Assembly (NCBI GenBank): GCA_011800155.1
Contig: CM022368.1
Span: 3,596,001-3,660,000, forward strand
Direction of reading: 5' to 3'
DNA from: Flammulina velutipes
Lineage: Eukaryota > Basidiomycota > Agaricomycetes > Agaricales > Physalacriaceae
Length of the DNA stretch: 64,000 nucleotides
Below the pieces are notes generated by a model. The model made no database searches. It worked only from the letters and a program-made list of their open reading frames with translations, and was not told where the DNA came from. Made by a program: the position numbers and the translations under genes. Below are positions 1-10,966 of the stretch, one piece after another (position 1 is the first letter of the stretch; every line of letters starts with the position of its first letter).

Positions 1-28
1 GTGATCGCTGCAATACCTGGTAGCGTAC

Positions 29-723
29 CTTCATGAACAGAAGTCGGTCTCCTCGTATGGAGTACATCCCTATGGCATTTCGTTTGATGGCACAGAAATG
101 GACTGGTTCGACTGGTGCATTGGAGGACGGTGGCGGTCGTTCCATGTGTACTTGATCCACGGCCATGCAGATAATGTGTCGTATTGGTTTGATGTTTACT
201 GGATCGAGAGATGGAAGGGTGAAGAAGTGAACTTGCTGGCCTGTGGTCTTCGTGTAAACAAGAATGTATAGCAAAGGGGATCCCGTACCACTCAGAACTA
301 GTACACGTTGTACGCTGGCCAGTAAAATGATCTCGTCGACGGGCTTCTCATTTGGAATCGTCTGTCTTGACAAGATCATGTACGACTCTAACTGAAAGTA
401 TCTTCTCAGTCTTGGGAAGATGAATAGATAAGGTGCGCACCTTGGCTGGGTCATCAGCTTGTAATGCAAAGCGGATCAGCTCTCCGTTCGAAAAGCCAAC
501 ATAAATCTCAGAGCCTACAAGTGTAATAGTCATTAAGTTTGCATTACCCAAAATGTCACAGCACACCTAATGCCTGAGCACAACGAATTGAGGAGCCTGC
601 GATGCATGATTCAACACAAGATCACGCGAAGGGACGGGAACAAGCACCAATGTTTGCGGTGGATATGAGAGTCTGCAACTGGTAGGGTGGGACCTCTATG
701 GGACGTGTAGGAGCCGAAGTCAT
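29..723 (-). CDS. Vps3/TGFBRAP1-like vacuolar sorting protein, N-terminal CNH part, with in-frame stop (partial)
   Basis: The gene runs off the left edge. Exons joined by eye give a CNH-type beta-propeller start: CAQALGSEIYVG, NGELIRFALQADDPAK, LSRQTIPNEKPVDEI, VHFFTLPSLDPVNIKPIRHI and FCAIKRNAIGMYSIR. This order matches the N-terminus of fungal Vps3/TRAP1-like CORVET subunits, which tether endosomes with Rab5-type GTPases. Three introns of about 50 bp are clear and a fourth donor (GTACGC) starts at base 28. The natural start is the ATG at 721-723 (MTSAPTRPIEVPPYQL). The same frame carries a TGA at 622-624, after about 33 codons, and stays open on both sides of it. No plausible intron removes the stop; the only GT..AG around it is 29 bp. 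It could be a nonsense mutation (CGA to TGA), a sequencing error, or a sign that translation starts later. The family call is fairly sure; Vps39 is the alternative. Confidence 0.7.
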
Positions 724-909
724 TGTTGTCTGTCTGGTATCGTTGTCGTCCAAGTCAATTTATTTGGTGTCAGTTGTCGCGACGAATCATGGAGGTCAAT
801 GATCAAGAGGTTAATTGACATCATCATTCTGATTTTCAGAATCAACGGGCCTCGTCGTATTCATTCGACAAAAATATGGATATAACGCTAGTAAAGGGTA
901 TCATATAAT

Positions 910-3349
910 CTACTTGCGCGTCGCCTGGATGAGGTTAATCAAACCGCGTATCCTTGCCCTCCACCCATCAGCATACAAGAATCGCACCAAACCTGACGTG
1001 AAATCCCTAGACAAAACCTTGTCAGTCAACAGTTAGGAACCGATTTCCCGACATACCAACTAAGACCCAAAGAACGTATGGGGTAATCCAACACCTTTGG
1101 AATTGAAGTCTGAGCTAATGAGGGGAACCGGTCCACCATGATTGCCTTTGGGTTGGTCAGAGAGCGAAGCCCTTCAGGCCCACCTAGAAATTCAGATGCT
1201 TAGATTGCGCAAGGCTCTCCTTGGGGAAAAAACTTGCCGAAACGACCATATCCGCTCGCTTTGACGCCTCCAAATGGTAGATCTTGACTAAGATAACGGT
1301 CAGTAACAGAAGGCGTCAGGCTAATCAGTCACGAACTTAATCTATACCATTGTCAGCGGAGAGGTTGAATGAGGTATCGAAGAACTTACATAGAATACGC
1401 CAAAATCGTTGATAGACACCATTCCGCACTCTAGCTTCTTAGCGACTTGCAGACAAAGATTCTGGTCTGGGCCAAAGACGCTAGCCCCCAGGCCATACCG
1501 AGTGCCATTAGCAATCTCAATGGCTTCGTCAATTGTGTCATAAGGCATCAACAGGGCGACCGGCGCAAACACTACATAGGACTTGTTATTTCGGACAACA
1601 TCTGTAACAGAGAGATGACTCACGTTCTTTCTGTGCAATCTCCATATCCTTGGTCGCAGGACCGACCAGAGTAGGTAAGAAATAGCAGCCCTTCTCGTTG
1701 AAAACATGCTCATATCGTGAACCGCCCTCCACTTGGACTTCTTCCTCTGTTTCGGTGGCCTTCGCGCGACGGATAATATGTTCCAGGCCTTCAAACCTCT
1801 GGGTAGATATCATTGCACCACAGTCTACGGGAGACAGATATCCTTGGTCTGTAGGGGCCATGACAGAACCTAGTCGCATTTTTGTCACCCTGTCCGTGAA
1901 GATGGCATGCAAATCATCGTATTGTCGTCGATGAACGAGTAGTCGTTCTATCCCGATGCAGTTCTGACCAGCATTTTGGCTATGACACATGAGAAATGGT
2001 TTAGCAAGTGAATTTAGTCACTCACAAGACACCTCGCATCCAAATACTCGACCATTTATTTAAATCAGTATTAGGTAGGATGACCGCAGGATCCTTGCCG
2101 CCGAGTTCCAGAGTGACGGGTGTAAGATGTTTAGTTGCTGCTATGGCCACCTGAAACACTTCGTTGAAAAGACTATTTCATCGATTGAACACCACGAACG
2201 AACCTTTCGTCCAATTTCCTCGGAACCGATGAATGTGATGTGCTTGATGAATGGAGAAGTAGTCAAAACGTCGGCTTCAGTCGGTAAGCATGCCACAATC
2301 TAAGGACAATATTAATTCGGAGGATTGTTGGTGTGAGGAAGAGCATACCTGAACAAGGTCGGAATCATGACCACATGCTCGTAGGCAGTTCTGTATTATT
2401 TCAATGTACCAGGTTGAAGACCAGATGACTTGTTCGGAGCATTTGAGGACGACAGCATTGCCAGCAAAAATTCCTGCCAGGATCGGAGACCACGCATTGT
2501 GCAATGCTGATGATTGCATGAGCATAATGTAATGAATAATTCGGTGAGAAGCGTACGATAGTTCCAAGATACCAGGCCGGCGACTACTCCCAAAGGTTCG
2601 AAATGTACTTCCGATTTCTTGTAGGCAAGCATAAGGTTTCCTCGACGAGACTCTGGTCGCAGGGTTTTCTCCCCATAATTAATGAGCCACTCCATCTTGG
2701 AGCATGTCGTTAATATTTCCCCAAGAGCAGCGTCAATCACTAGGATGATATATTAGTATATTGCAAAGATTTTCAGTGAATGATAAACGCACTGGTCTTC
2801 CCAGTGTCACGGCACGCGACGCGAGCACACAGATCCTGGTTATCAACCAACCATTTGAGTAAGCTTCGAATCACCCGACGCCTCTGCCTAAACGAAGTCT
2901 CCTTCCATTTTTTCTGAGCAATGGCTGCGTTCTGAATTTTTAGCTCGATTGCATCCTTGTCGTCTGCGAGAAATGTTCCAATGTGAAGGCCAGTGGCGGG
3001 ATCGAAACTAGTAATGTAGTCGCGGTCGTCAGACATCATAGTCGTCAATCTGCTGTCCCTTTTATGGGAGTCTATGCTTGGTTCGTCGATGACAATCGAT
3101 GTCCATCCAATTTCGGCTTCCTATATGGTGTTCAGCTATTGAAAGGAGTTGACGAGATCAACGAACCCGGGGAGTCTTGAATTTGAACGGAACGGGACTG
3201 TTGTGGGCTCTTTCATATCGTTGGACGACGAGCCATATTCCAAAAGCAAAGAAGACTGTGAGCAGGTAGAAGACGTCTATGCCATTGTCTTCCGACCAGA
3301 TGTTGAGGGTGATTAACGGATGAAAAACAGCAGATAAAAGTTTGTTCAT
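910..3349 (-). CDS. MSC7-like: Msc7/ALDH22-like membrane-anchored aldehyde dehydrogenase
   Basis: NAD(P)-dependent aldehyde dehydrogenase of the fungal Msc7 type, oxidising aldehydes to acids, probably anchored in the ER membrane. The first exon ([16 protein letters not shown], then a hydrophobic helix around [17 protein letters not shown]) supplies a membrane anchor. The ALDH fold follows: [30 protein letters not shown], a cofactor-binding stretch with [11 protein letters not shown], the catalytic Glu in LELGGKDP, the catalytic Cys in AGQNCIG, then [10 protein letters not shown] and [15 protein letters not shown]. The C-terminus ([18 protein letters not shown], ending QATRK) is typical of Msc7 homologues and sets the stop at 910-912. 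About nine short introns were traced. One of them is GC-AG (1184-1237) and the last (GTATGT...CTAG) has a good CTAAC branch site. All key residues are present, so it looks functional. It is upstream of, and co-oriented with, the Vps3-like gene and diverges from UGT-A. Confidence 0.9.
1184..1237 (-). other. GC-AG intron in the aldehyde dehydrogenase gene
   Basis: Read on the minus strand, the exon ends ..TATGGTCGTTTCG and the next bases are GCAAGT, the strong consensus of GC-AG introns. The intron ends TTTCTAG. Removing these 54 bases joins YGRFG to [10 protein letters not shown] in frame, the expected Msc7 sequence. The nearest GT donor (AAGTTTT) gives a stop after splicing. Confidence 0.8.
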
Positions 3350-3866
3350 CGTTGCAGAGTGTTTCGTCGACGTTGTTTAGCAAAACGCGCTGGAGGACAT
3401 GAACGTTCGAAATCAAGCACTTTCAACATTGAACAAGTGAACACGCGACATGGGATTTCGATCACGTGGAAATAGCCGGCGGCAATTGAATTTCCTCTTT
3501 CAACCTAAAGTCCTAACGACGACTACGACTATACAGCTCAGCGAGACGAGAAGAGTCGAAAGTGAAGTCAAAGCCATTTGTCCGCGCCCTGCTAAGTGAC
3601 ATGTCCGACGGCCTGCCGAAACTCGATGATCAGTCAACTTGCTTGTGTCACTCTCCGTTCATCCATCCATCCTTTTCGCCAATTCATTGATATATCAAAA
3701 TGGCCAGCATCACGATTAGGTTCACTACCCTGCTGGTGCCGTAATCTATTGGTGAGAATCTCTTTAAAACCAGTCGTTTCACCTCAGTTTTAGACTTACA
3801 GCCCGCAGTCACTTGTCCCTGAACCTCTGAAGCCAGCGTGCGCGCTCCAGTGACTTCTAGCACACC
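3350..3866. promoter_or_regulatory. Divergent intergenic region between the ALDH gene and UGT-A
   Basis: About 520 bp between two divergent start codons, so it must hold both promoters. No coding frame fits either neighbour. A CATCCATCCATCC run lies near 3658-3671. No confident TATA box was seen. Confidence 0.5.
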
Positions 3867-6800
3867 ATGATAATCCCAGAAAACGCCAATAACTCGACTC
3901 CTGCCTTTATCGCCCCACCAGAATATTCACTTCATGCGGGACCTTCTACATCACATTATGGAAACAGCACCTATAAAGGTAGAGCACGCGTTCTGTCTTC
4001 CAGACTAATAATTGACGCCACGTAGATCCGTTGAAATTTGGTGGATGCTCTGTTACTGCAGAAGGACTAGACTCGACTGCATTTGTCACCGAAGATGGCC
4101 GTATTGACGTCGAAGTGGACTTGAGAAAGACTTTGCCAGAGCTCCCCGTCGTAACACCCACAACTCCGGTTGATTTAGCGCAGTATAACGCGTATGAAAA
4201 GCAGATGCCAAAGATGAATATTGTCGTGATGATTGTCGGTAGTCGCGGTGAGCAGCGTAGATATTCTTCTGCAGCTAACAACTGAAGCGCGTTCATCTAG
4301 GCGATGTGCAACCGTACGTTGCTTTGGCGAAACGTCTTCTCAAAGATGGACATCGTGTCCGCATAGCCACTCATGGCAGTTTTCGTTCATTCGTCACCGA
4401 CAACGGGGTCGAATTCTTTGACATTGGTGGTGATCCTCATGACTTGATGAGCTACATGGTCAAAAGTAGGTCCTTACCGTTTGTTTACTCACTTCCATTG
4501 TACTGATCCGCTTCCCAGATCCTGGTTTAATACCTGGCATCAAGTCCTTGAGAAACGGGGACATCAAACGGAAGAGAAAGATGCTCTCAGAAGTAAGTGA
4601 TACGCCATCTATCCTCAGCATCGTTGACATCGACCATCCATAGATGATCCATGGTTGTTGGCGGGCGTGTATCTCCCCATGCCCCGAAACCAAGAAACAC
4701 TTTCTTGCGGATGCCATTATATCAAACCCACCAGCATTTGCTCACGTTCACTGCGCGGAAGCATTGGGAATCCCTCTATTGATGTCCTTCAGTACGCAAA
4801 CATTGCTCATCTGTATCTTAGTAGTCTAATTGTCTGACTAGCTATGCCCTGGTTTGTTTTGGGTCACCACGATGACATTGTACTGACAGTTCATCCTCAG
4901 GACTACCACGTCTTCCTTTCCACACCCGCTAGTCAACATCAAACGTTCGAATGCAGAGCGACGGTTGACTAATTATCTCAGTTACCATCTTGCAGAACTT
5001 CTCACATGGCAGGGGTATGCTTTCAGCTCTTTGGGTTTTGCATTCCGAATTTCTCAACTGACTTCGCCCCCTAGATTAGGCGACTTGATCAACGACTTTC
5101 GGATGGAGACACTTGGTCTGGAACCATTAACAGTGAAATCAGGCCCAGGAATACTGGAAACCCTTCGCGTTCCGTGGACGTATTGCATGAGTCCCGCACT
5201 TGTACCGAAACCAGCAGACTGGCCCCAAGAGATAGGTAATCTGTCTCTCAACGGACTCCGAACTCGCTGCTCACACCCCTTGTCAGACGTCACTGGTTTC
5301 TATTTCCTCGACCTGGCGACAAATTATTCTCCCCCACCTGACTTGGCTCAGTTCCTTGCTGATGGTCCGCCACCCATTTATGTCGGATTTGGTTCTGTCG
5401 TGGTGGATGATGCCACCGCAATGACCAGTGAGGGAGATATTTTTCGTCGGTGTCGTCCTACTAAATCCAGCTGTTAAGACATAATATTCGAAGCCACAAG
5501 ACAAGCTGGAGTTCGCGCATTAGTGTCTGCAGGATGGGTAAGACTAGTCTTGATGTCATTATAGATGAAACTAACACGCTTCTTCATTAGGGTGGTCTTG
5601 GTGGCGTCTCCGTACCTCCTCATATCTTTATTCTAGGGAACATACCACATGACTGGTTATTCGCTAATGGTCGTGTTGCTGCCGTCGTACATCACGGAGG
5701 CGCTGGGACCACGGCAGCTGGACTCTCCAAAGGCCTACCAACTGTTGTCGTGCCTTTCTTCGGTGACCAAGGGTTCTGGGGAAGCATGATTGAAAAGGCA
5801 GGCGCTGGGCCGACACCTATAGCCCCCAAGGCGCTTGCTGTAGATACCCTTACCGATGCTATTCGGTTCGTGATGGGCCATTCGGCGAGGACGGCTGCAC
5901 AAAAGTTAGCGGACAAGATACACAACGAGGTGAAACATCATTGTCGTGTATACGTACACACTGTGCTCAACGGACATTCCTCAGGATGGTGTAAACCGTG
6001 GTGCCCTCAGCTTCTACCGTCACATGCCTTTGGATAACATGCGCTGTGACCTCGATCCCTCCCGTTCAGCTGTATGGTGGTCAAAGAAATATGTACGTTC
6101 CAAAAGTGCCCTTGTTCATCCCTTTTACACCTCTTCAGTGTCTCCGACTGAGTTGCTTCGCAGCACAGGCACTTGCAGATAGTGGTCAAGTAGACATTGA
6201 TTCGTTGAGACTCTATGGTTCGCGTTTGTTGGCATCGCTTCTTCTTCAACGTTAATGTCTTTGATAGCTACTCGTGATGGCTCGACATATGTGCAGGCGA
6301 AGAACCCCGTCTCGGGTGCCACAAACGCAGCATTATGGTCTGTTGGCGAGACCTCTTCCGCCATTGCCGAAATATTCTAGTGAGTCAATACTTCCTTTTT
6401 CTGAAACTTTATAATTAATCTCGAGGCAGTTCACCTGTGTCTGGTCTACGCCGAACAGCAGCCTTGTTTCCTGGAGGTTAGTCTTTGTCGTAATTATTTA
6501 TGACTGATATTGACTTGCCTATAGCCACTGTCAAGGTACTGACTGGAGTGTCCGAAGGTTTCCAGAACGTGCCAGATATGTACGGTGGTCATACTCGGAA
6601 GTCCAAGAAGATCACAGGTATCGGTAGTGGTTTTAAAGAAGGAGGAAAGGTGCGGTCACTTGTGTTGACCTCCTTCCTATCTCACATTTATGCAGGCTTT
6701 CGCACTTGGAGTCTACGATGGGGTAGCCGACTTATTCCTGGAGCCCATCAGAGGCGGGCAGAAAGATGGAGCTCTTGGTGTGCTGAAAGGATCAGCTCGA

Positions 6801-7287
6801 GGCGGTAAGTCGCCATAGTAGTTTTCTTATTCTCCTCTGAAATTTCCACTCAGTCGCCAATTTCGGCATGCGCCCGTTCGCTGGTATGACTGGACTCGTA
6901 GCGCACCCTTTGCAGGGAATTTGGACGAGTATCAAGTTGGACGCTGCCCATAAGAACGCGAAGATCCGGCGAGCCGCTCGTATCCAACAAGGCAAAGATG
7001 AAGTTGCTGGAAGCACGTCTGATGAGCGTTGGAAGATCGTGAAAGCTTTTAACTCGTCGATGCCGGCTCTTCATCAGCGACGCCAGCTTTATGAGCTCAC
7101 CAAACAAGGCGGAGACCGCAAGGGGAAGGGAAAAGCCGGCGATACCGATTTTGCATCATCACAAGCATCGCCACGCAGCTCTAGGGCGGGTTCATTATCC
7201 AGTACATCCTCAACGCCAGGACTGGGAACGCGCCGCGGCTCTTGCCCTCCAGCATACTCCCCAACATTACCTCATCATTCTCAATGA
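3867..7287 (+). CDS. UGT80-like sterol glucosyltransferase, copy A
   Basis: Glycosyltransferase family 1 protein like UDP-glucose:sterol 3-beta-glucosyltransferases, acting on membrane sterols or related lipids. Starts at MIIPENANNSTPAF. The N-terminal acceptor domain starts with [20 protein letters not shown], then [37 protein letters not shown] and [11 protein letters not shown]. The donor domain has [13 protein letters not shown] and the sugar-nucleotide box [16 protein letters not shown]...FFGDQGFWG, all intact. A fungal C-terminal extension follows ([38 protein letters not shown]), glycine/proline patterned and vaguely like lipid-transfer protein tails (inference). No GRAM/PH domain as in Atg26 is visible. 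About 15 short introns; roughly 870 residues. A 51-bp segment at 5428-5478 is intron-like in copies A and C but coding in copy B. Very close to UGT-C, which lies in opposite orientation. Confidence 0.85.
5428..5478 (+). other. Intronised former coding segment in UGT-A
   Basis: GTGAGG at 5428, a TACTAAAT branch-like site near 5459 and TTAAG at 5474-5478 make a good 51-bp intron. Splicing gives ..DDATAMTNIIFEATRQ. Reading through gives a TAA at 5475-5477. UGT-B has the same length of open coding sequence here (SKEIQRFTGALINPNVQD). A one-base-shifted frame in A still reads [15 protein letters not shown], so the stretch derives from coding DNA. Confidence 0.65.
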
Positions 7288-7707
7288 GACTTATGGCTTT
7301 CACAACTTCCTGCACTATAAAGTATATCATACAAAAACCTTAATTTATTAGAGCACCAAAGTAGAAGTATCTTGTTGTGAATGAATGGTCTATTCGGAGT
7401 GTTATCTCTACCTGTTGGCCTGAGAGAAACTGAGAGTGTTAATCTAGGTAAATTCTCCAGATGTATACGATGCGCAGTGGTACCACCGCCAACTAAAGTT
7501 TAGATCAAAGTCTGGCGACTTCCACAGAATGGGACGGGCCCGGGACAGACTTCAAGCTTCATGCCTAGCAGTATCTTTTGATAATCATCAAAACCAGTGT
7601 CCATTGCAAAAAGTCCGTAAATGCCAAAAGAAATCAAAGTAAAAGTGAGCTAATTCGTAAAAATATCATGACTATCGTTCAAGGACCTTGTCGGATACGT
7701 GAGCCTA
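7288..7707. other. Intergenic region between convergent UGT-A and DUF3455 gene
   Basis: About 420 bp between two 3' ends. It contains only short random frames and is the likely site of both 3' UTRs and polyadenylation signals. Nothing else was seen. Confidence 0.5.
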
Positions 7708-8476
7708 TCAGAAGAACACTATGCATCATGGTCAGTAAATCGATTCAGTGAAGACATTAAGCCCAACTCACAGTACTTGGCTGCGTAAATAACAAGGAGC
7801 TCGCCGTCGACATAAGGGTCACAGCTGCTGGGAGGCTGGCCGCCTCTGGTGTCAACACGGTAAACCTCGTGCGACAACGAGCCCTCAATGTTCGTCAACC
7901 TCAACCAGTTGATATCCTGAGATCCAGTAGGCGCAGGATTGCTGACGCTACCGGTCCCAACGACAAAGTCGCCAACACTGGGGGAGAAATCAAACTTGGG
8001 CGAGATTCCCTGGCCCGTGACGGGGTTGACGACAAAGTAGTGGTCGGCAAGGATGTCGAACTCGAAGGACGAATCATCATATGTCCTGCCGTTGAGACCG
8101 TACGCGTCGTTCAAGGCAGTGATGATGTCGTCCTGAATTGTGGCAAACTCGTCCAAGAAGATGATACACGAGGTGTCCACTAGAGTCGCAATAGCGCCCG
8201 CCGGCCTGTTAAAAGAACGTTTAGGATTTACTCCAGGGACCAGAAGGGAGAGGCTTACGTGTATTTTCCTTCGGCGCCACATGTGTAGTTCTGGGTACCA
8301 CCGCCAACGGTGACGAACTTGGGCACACCCTGAGGAGTGGGGAAATCATAGCCAGCTGGGGGCGTGAACTTGAAATCCGATAAATCGCATCCTCCCGAGT
8401 AGTAATTGTTACGGGCAGCGGGAGCCGCAAAGGCGGGAAGGAGACCGGCGAGAGCGAATAGAGAGAATGCAAACAT
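7708..8476 (-). CDS. Secreted DUF3455-family protein
   Basis: Small secreted protein of the fungal DUF3455 family, often mislabelled malate dehydrogenase; function unknown. The start MFAFSLFALAGLLPAFAAPA is a clear signal peptide. The mature part has VPKFVTVGGGTQNYTCG, AGAIATLVDTSC, DHYFVVNPVTGQGISPKFDF and VYRVDTRGGQPPSSC, the usual order of family motifs, with several cysteines. One intron (GTAAGCC..AACAG) follows GKYT. A second near the 3' end (GTGAGTT..GCATAG) would change the C-terminus to AAKYLFF and stop at 7708-7710; unspliced, the stop is at 7719. I prefer the spliced form because relatives end in an aromatic AKYW-like tail (from memory). A TATAAAAT box lies at 8567-8574, about 90 bp upstream of the ATG. 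Confidence 0.8.
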
Positions 8477-8566
8477 CGTGAAGGAATAAGCTCGTAAAAG
8501 AAGAACAAAGACTGCAAAAGAAGCAGGGGAGAAGGGGAATGAAGTCTATTGGTGAATCCGTGATAC

Positions 8567-8574
8567 ATTTTATA
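8567..8574 (-). promoter_or_regulatory. TATA box candidate of the DUF3455 gene
   Basis: TATAAAAT on the minus strand, about 90 bp before the start codon. This is normal spacing for a fungal TATA-containing gene and suggests regulated, strong expression (inference). Confidence 0.45.
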
Positions 8575-8760
8575 GTGCCAGCGAGCTTGCAGGGTATAGA
8601 GCAAGTAGAGATGCAATGCGCATCGATTATCGCATCGGGTTTGAAGGTCGAAAAGCGATGCCCAGGGTTGTGAGGATTTGTCCGGTGGTTGGTGATGAGT
8701 ATTTCAAATGTTTGGCGGCCAGCGCCAGTGGACTTGAGTGAACCGTGGTATCGCCGATAG

Positions 8761-10377
8761 TCAGTCGCTCGTTGCTAAGAAGAACAGAGCGAGTATTCCG
8801 AGAACAATGAAGAGCCCGGAGAGGTATGGGAGCGGCGTTTTTGCAACATCCAATTCTGGTGCATCGACCCAGATCCACATGTAGATAATCGCGCCAATCC
8901 CGTAGGGTGGCCTCCAAGCCCTCCTCTGAGACAAAGCCCTAAGCATAACCACATACCAGGCCATGCTCGTCCCAGCACCCACTAGGCTAATGCGAGGCAA
9001 GCGTTTGACGATCGCGTTTCTGAACCCTGTATGATCGCGCACAGGTTCTGCGCCAAAGCCGTCCTCTGAAGAAATTGGGCGTTCATGTAAAACAATTGGG
9101 AGGTCAGGACATAGGATAGAGCCTCTGCCGAAACCTAGTAGATCCGCTTCTTTGCCGTCCAGTACAGATTGGCACAGCGCTGACGTTCGAAGACCGCCGG
9201 TTAACATCACGAGCGGCTTTGGATACGAAGAGGAGGCGAGTATGGCATTGACTTTCCGAGAAAATCTGCTAAACATAGCTTGCTTCGAAGATGGAGGTGG
9301 CATCGAAGACATGAACTCTGTGGACGATGAAGGTGAGAAATATAGTCTAACGGAAGCGACGTGTCTCGTCTTACCAGGATTGGTGTAGTCTCCTCCACTG
9401 ATCTCGATGAAATCCAAGAGCTGCCAGCCGGAGATGGTTTGTATGTATTCCAGCGCGCGCGCCTCTTCCTGAGGAGCGGTATTCTCGGTGCTAAACTTGA
9501 TACCGAGGACGAAAGTTTTGGGGGCGAGTTTCCGGATATCAGTGACAATGCGATGCAAGATTCGCAGTGCATTCTGGGCGGATTCGTAAGAATACTCGTC
9601 TGTTCTGAGGTTGGTCTGTGGTTGTTAATTGGTTGTGATACAGGGGAGAGAAACTTACCTTGGCTGACAGAAATTGCGGGAGTAAGTCTGTTTTCAAAGC
9701 TATCAACATCACTGCATAGGAATAAAGGGTACAACTCACATCCGTGAGCTACGTGCAATTGAACGCCATCAAATCCCGCTTTGAGAGCTAGCTCTGCGCC
9801 TCGAATGAAATCTGCAATTACATCCTCGATATCCTGCAATGTCATCGCTTTGGGTGTTTGGAAAAGTAGTCGATGAACAACGGTTGACGCGTAGCCTTCC
9901 GACCTCCCCTCAACGCGTACAGCACTAGCCGCGAGTGGTGCCCGAAAAGGCAGTCGTCCACCTATGATATTGCTTGACTGTCTCCCAGCGTGATTTAGCT
10001 GCATCACAGAGATTGCATCGCCCATGTGGTGTGCTAGCTCTCGAAAGGGAGCCACGGTCTCCTGGGTAAGGCAAGCTGGGATGACCATGTCACGACCTAG
10101 AGAGAGGTGGCTGGCAGAGACTTGAACGTTGCCAGTTATGACCATGGCCCAGTCGTGTCTGGCCCATTCAGAGTACAACGCGTTGTGGTGTTCATTCGGT
10201 GGCCCTCCGAATATATGTGCAAGATGTTCGTACATTGCTGCCTACAACAATATTACTTATTTTGACAAATCGAGGGAGAAAACGACCACAAACCTTGACA
10301 AGCCGATTTCGTAGCTGAACACCCGAATACGGCAATGTTATTGGTTGAAGCCCGGCGTGTCCTCCATGTTCGTTCAT
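8761..10377 (-). CDS. Old yellow enzyme-type NADH:flavin oxidoreductase with C-terminal membrane segments
   Basis: FMN-dependent TIM-barrel oxidoreductase of the OYE/NADH oxidase family, reducing activated C=C bonds with NAD(P)H. N-terminal motifs: LPYSGVQLRNRLVKAAM, GNVQVSASHLSLG, MQLNHAGRQSS, ADFIRGAELALKAGFDGVQLHVAHG. The substrate/FMN residues of the H-A-H pattern sit in the last. Later come GIKFSTENT, DFIEISGGDYTNP and phosphate-binding VMLTGGLRTSALCQSVLDGKEADLLGFGRG. A 29-bp microexon encodes LLPQFLSAK. The C-terminus adds two hydrophobic stretches (MAWYVVMLRA; YLSGLFIVLGILALFFLA), so the enzyme is probably membrane-bound, as in a fungal OYE subgroup. The start is taken at MNEHGGHAG (10375-10377); an in-frame upstream start is possible. 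It diverges from the PSMG4-like gene with only 58 bp between the start codons. Confidence 0.85.
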
Positions 10378-10435
10378 CGACGCGTTGAACAAAGTGCAGT
10401 TCGGCAACTCCCGATATCACACTTGTCCAATTGCA
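10378..10435. promoter_or_regulatory. 58-bp bidirectional promoter region
   Basis: Only 58 bp separate the start codons of the divergent OYE-type and PSMG4-like genes, so promoters and 5' leaders must overlap each other or the opposite coding region. No clear TATA box. Confidence 0.4.
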
Positions 10436-10890
10436 ATGATATCGGTATCCAGAAAAACTACAGAGACACCAGAGGGTGCACGCCTTGCTCTTCAAATAAC
10501 AGCACTTGTCGATTCGTACATGATCTGGGTGGGCTCAATAGACGGGGATTCTGATCCATCTGCAAATGGTCGATTAGCAAAAGACTGGGCTTGCGCGATG
10601 CCTGGTAACAAGGTATGTTATCCGTTCACGATATCTCCAGCTCACTGATGACGGAGAAGGTCGGGGCTGTTGGGACATCTCTTTTTCGCCCAAGTGCTAG
10701 CGATGTGGCGTTGACGATGGCGCAGAGGATAGGTAAAAAACTTCGAATCTAGATGTACTGAAAAATATGCTAACTGATGCCATCAGCCAAACGATTCGAC
10801 AAAGTCATCTACATGTCAGTGGATGTGGCGCCAGAGCATGTCCTTGCCGCCGAAAAATGGGTCGTGACATGCATGAAAGACGAGGTATAA
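10436..10890 (+). CDS. Proteasome assembly chaperone 4 (PSMG4)-like protein
   Basis: Small protein of about 105 residues from three exons: MISVSRKTTETPEGARLALQ and ITALVDSYMIWVGSID, then VGAVGTSLFRPSASDVALTMA, then AKRFDKVIYMSVDV and ending CMKDEV. The pattern of a beta-strand with 'MIWVG', a middle TSLF segment and a final helix resembles PAC4/PSMG4, which with PAC3 templates the alpha-ring of the 20S proteasome. Intron 1 is GTATGT...GAGAAG and intron 2 GTAAAA...CATCAG; both keep the frame. ATG 10436 is chosen because the upstream in-frame ATG (10385) would add residues overlapping the divergent gene. The stop is 77 bp from the convergent photolyase stop. Small size makes the family call moderate. 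Confidence 0.65.
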
Positions 10891-10966
10891 AGAGCTGAAT
10901 TAATTACTTTGTTTCTAGACAAAATTGTACGTTTACTTTACACGCGGTTGAATGCCGACAGCTGTT

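Noticed and set aside
602..630. 29-bp GT..AG unit that would remove the TGA in the Vps3-like gene
   Set aside because: Too short for a spliceosomal intron in this genome, where introns are about 48-74 bp.
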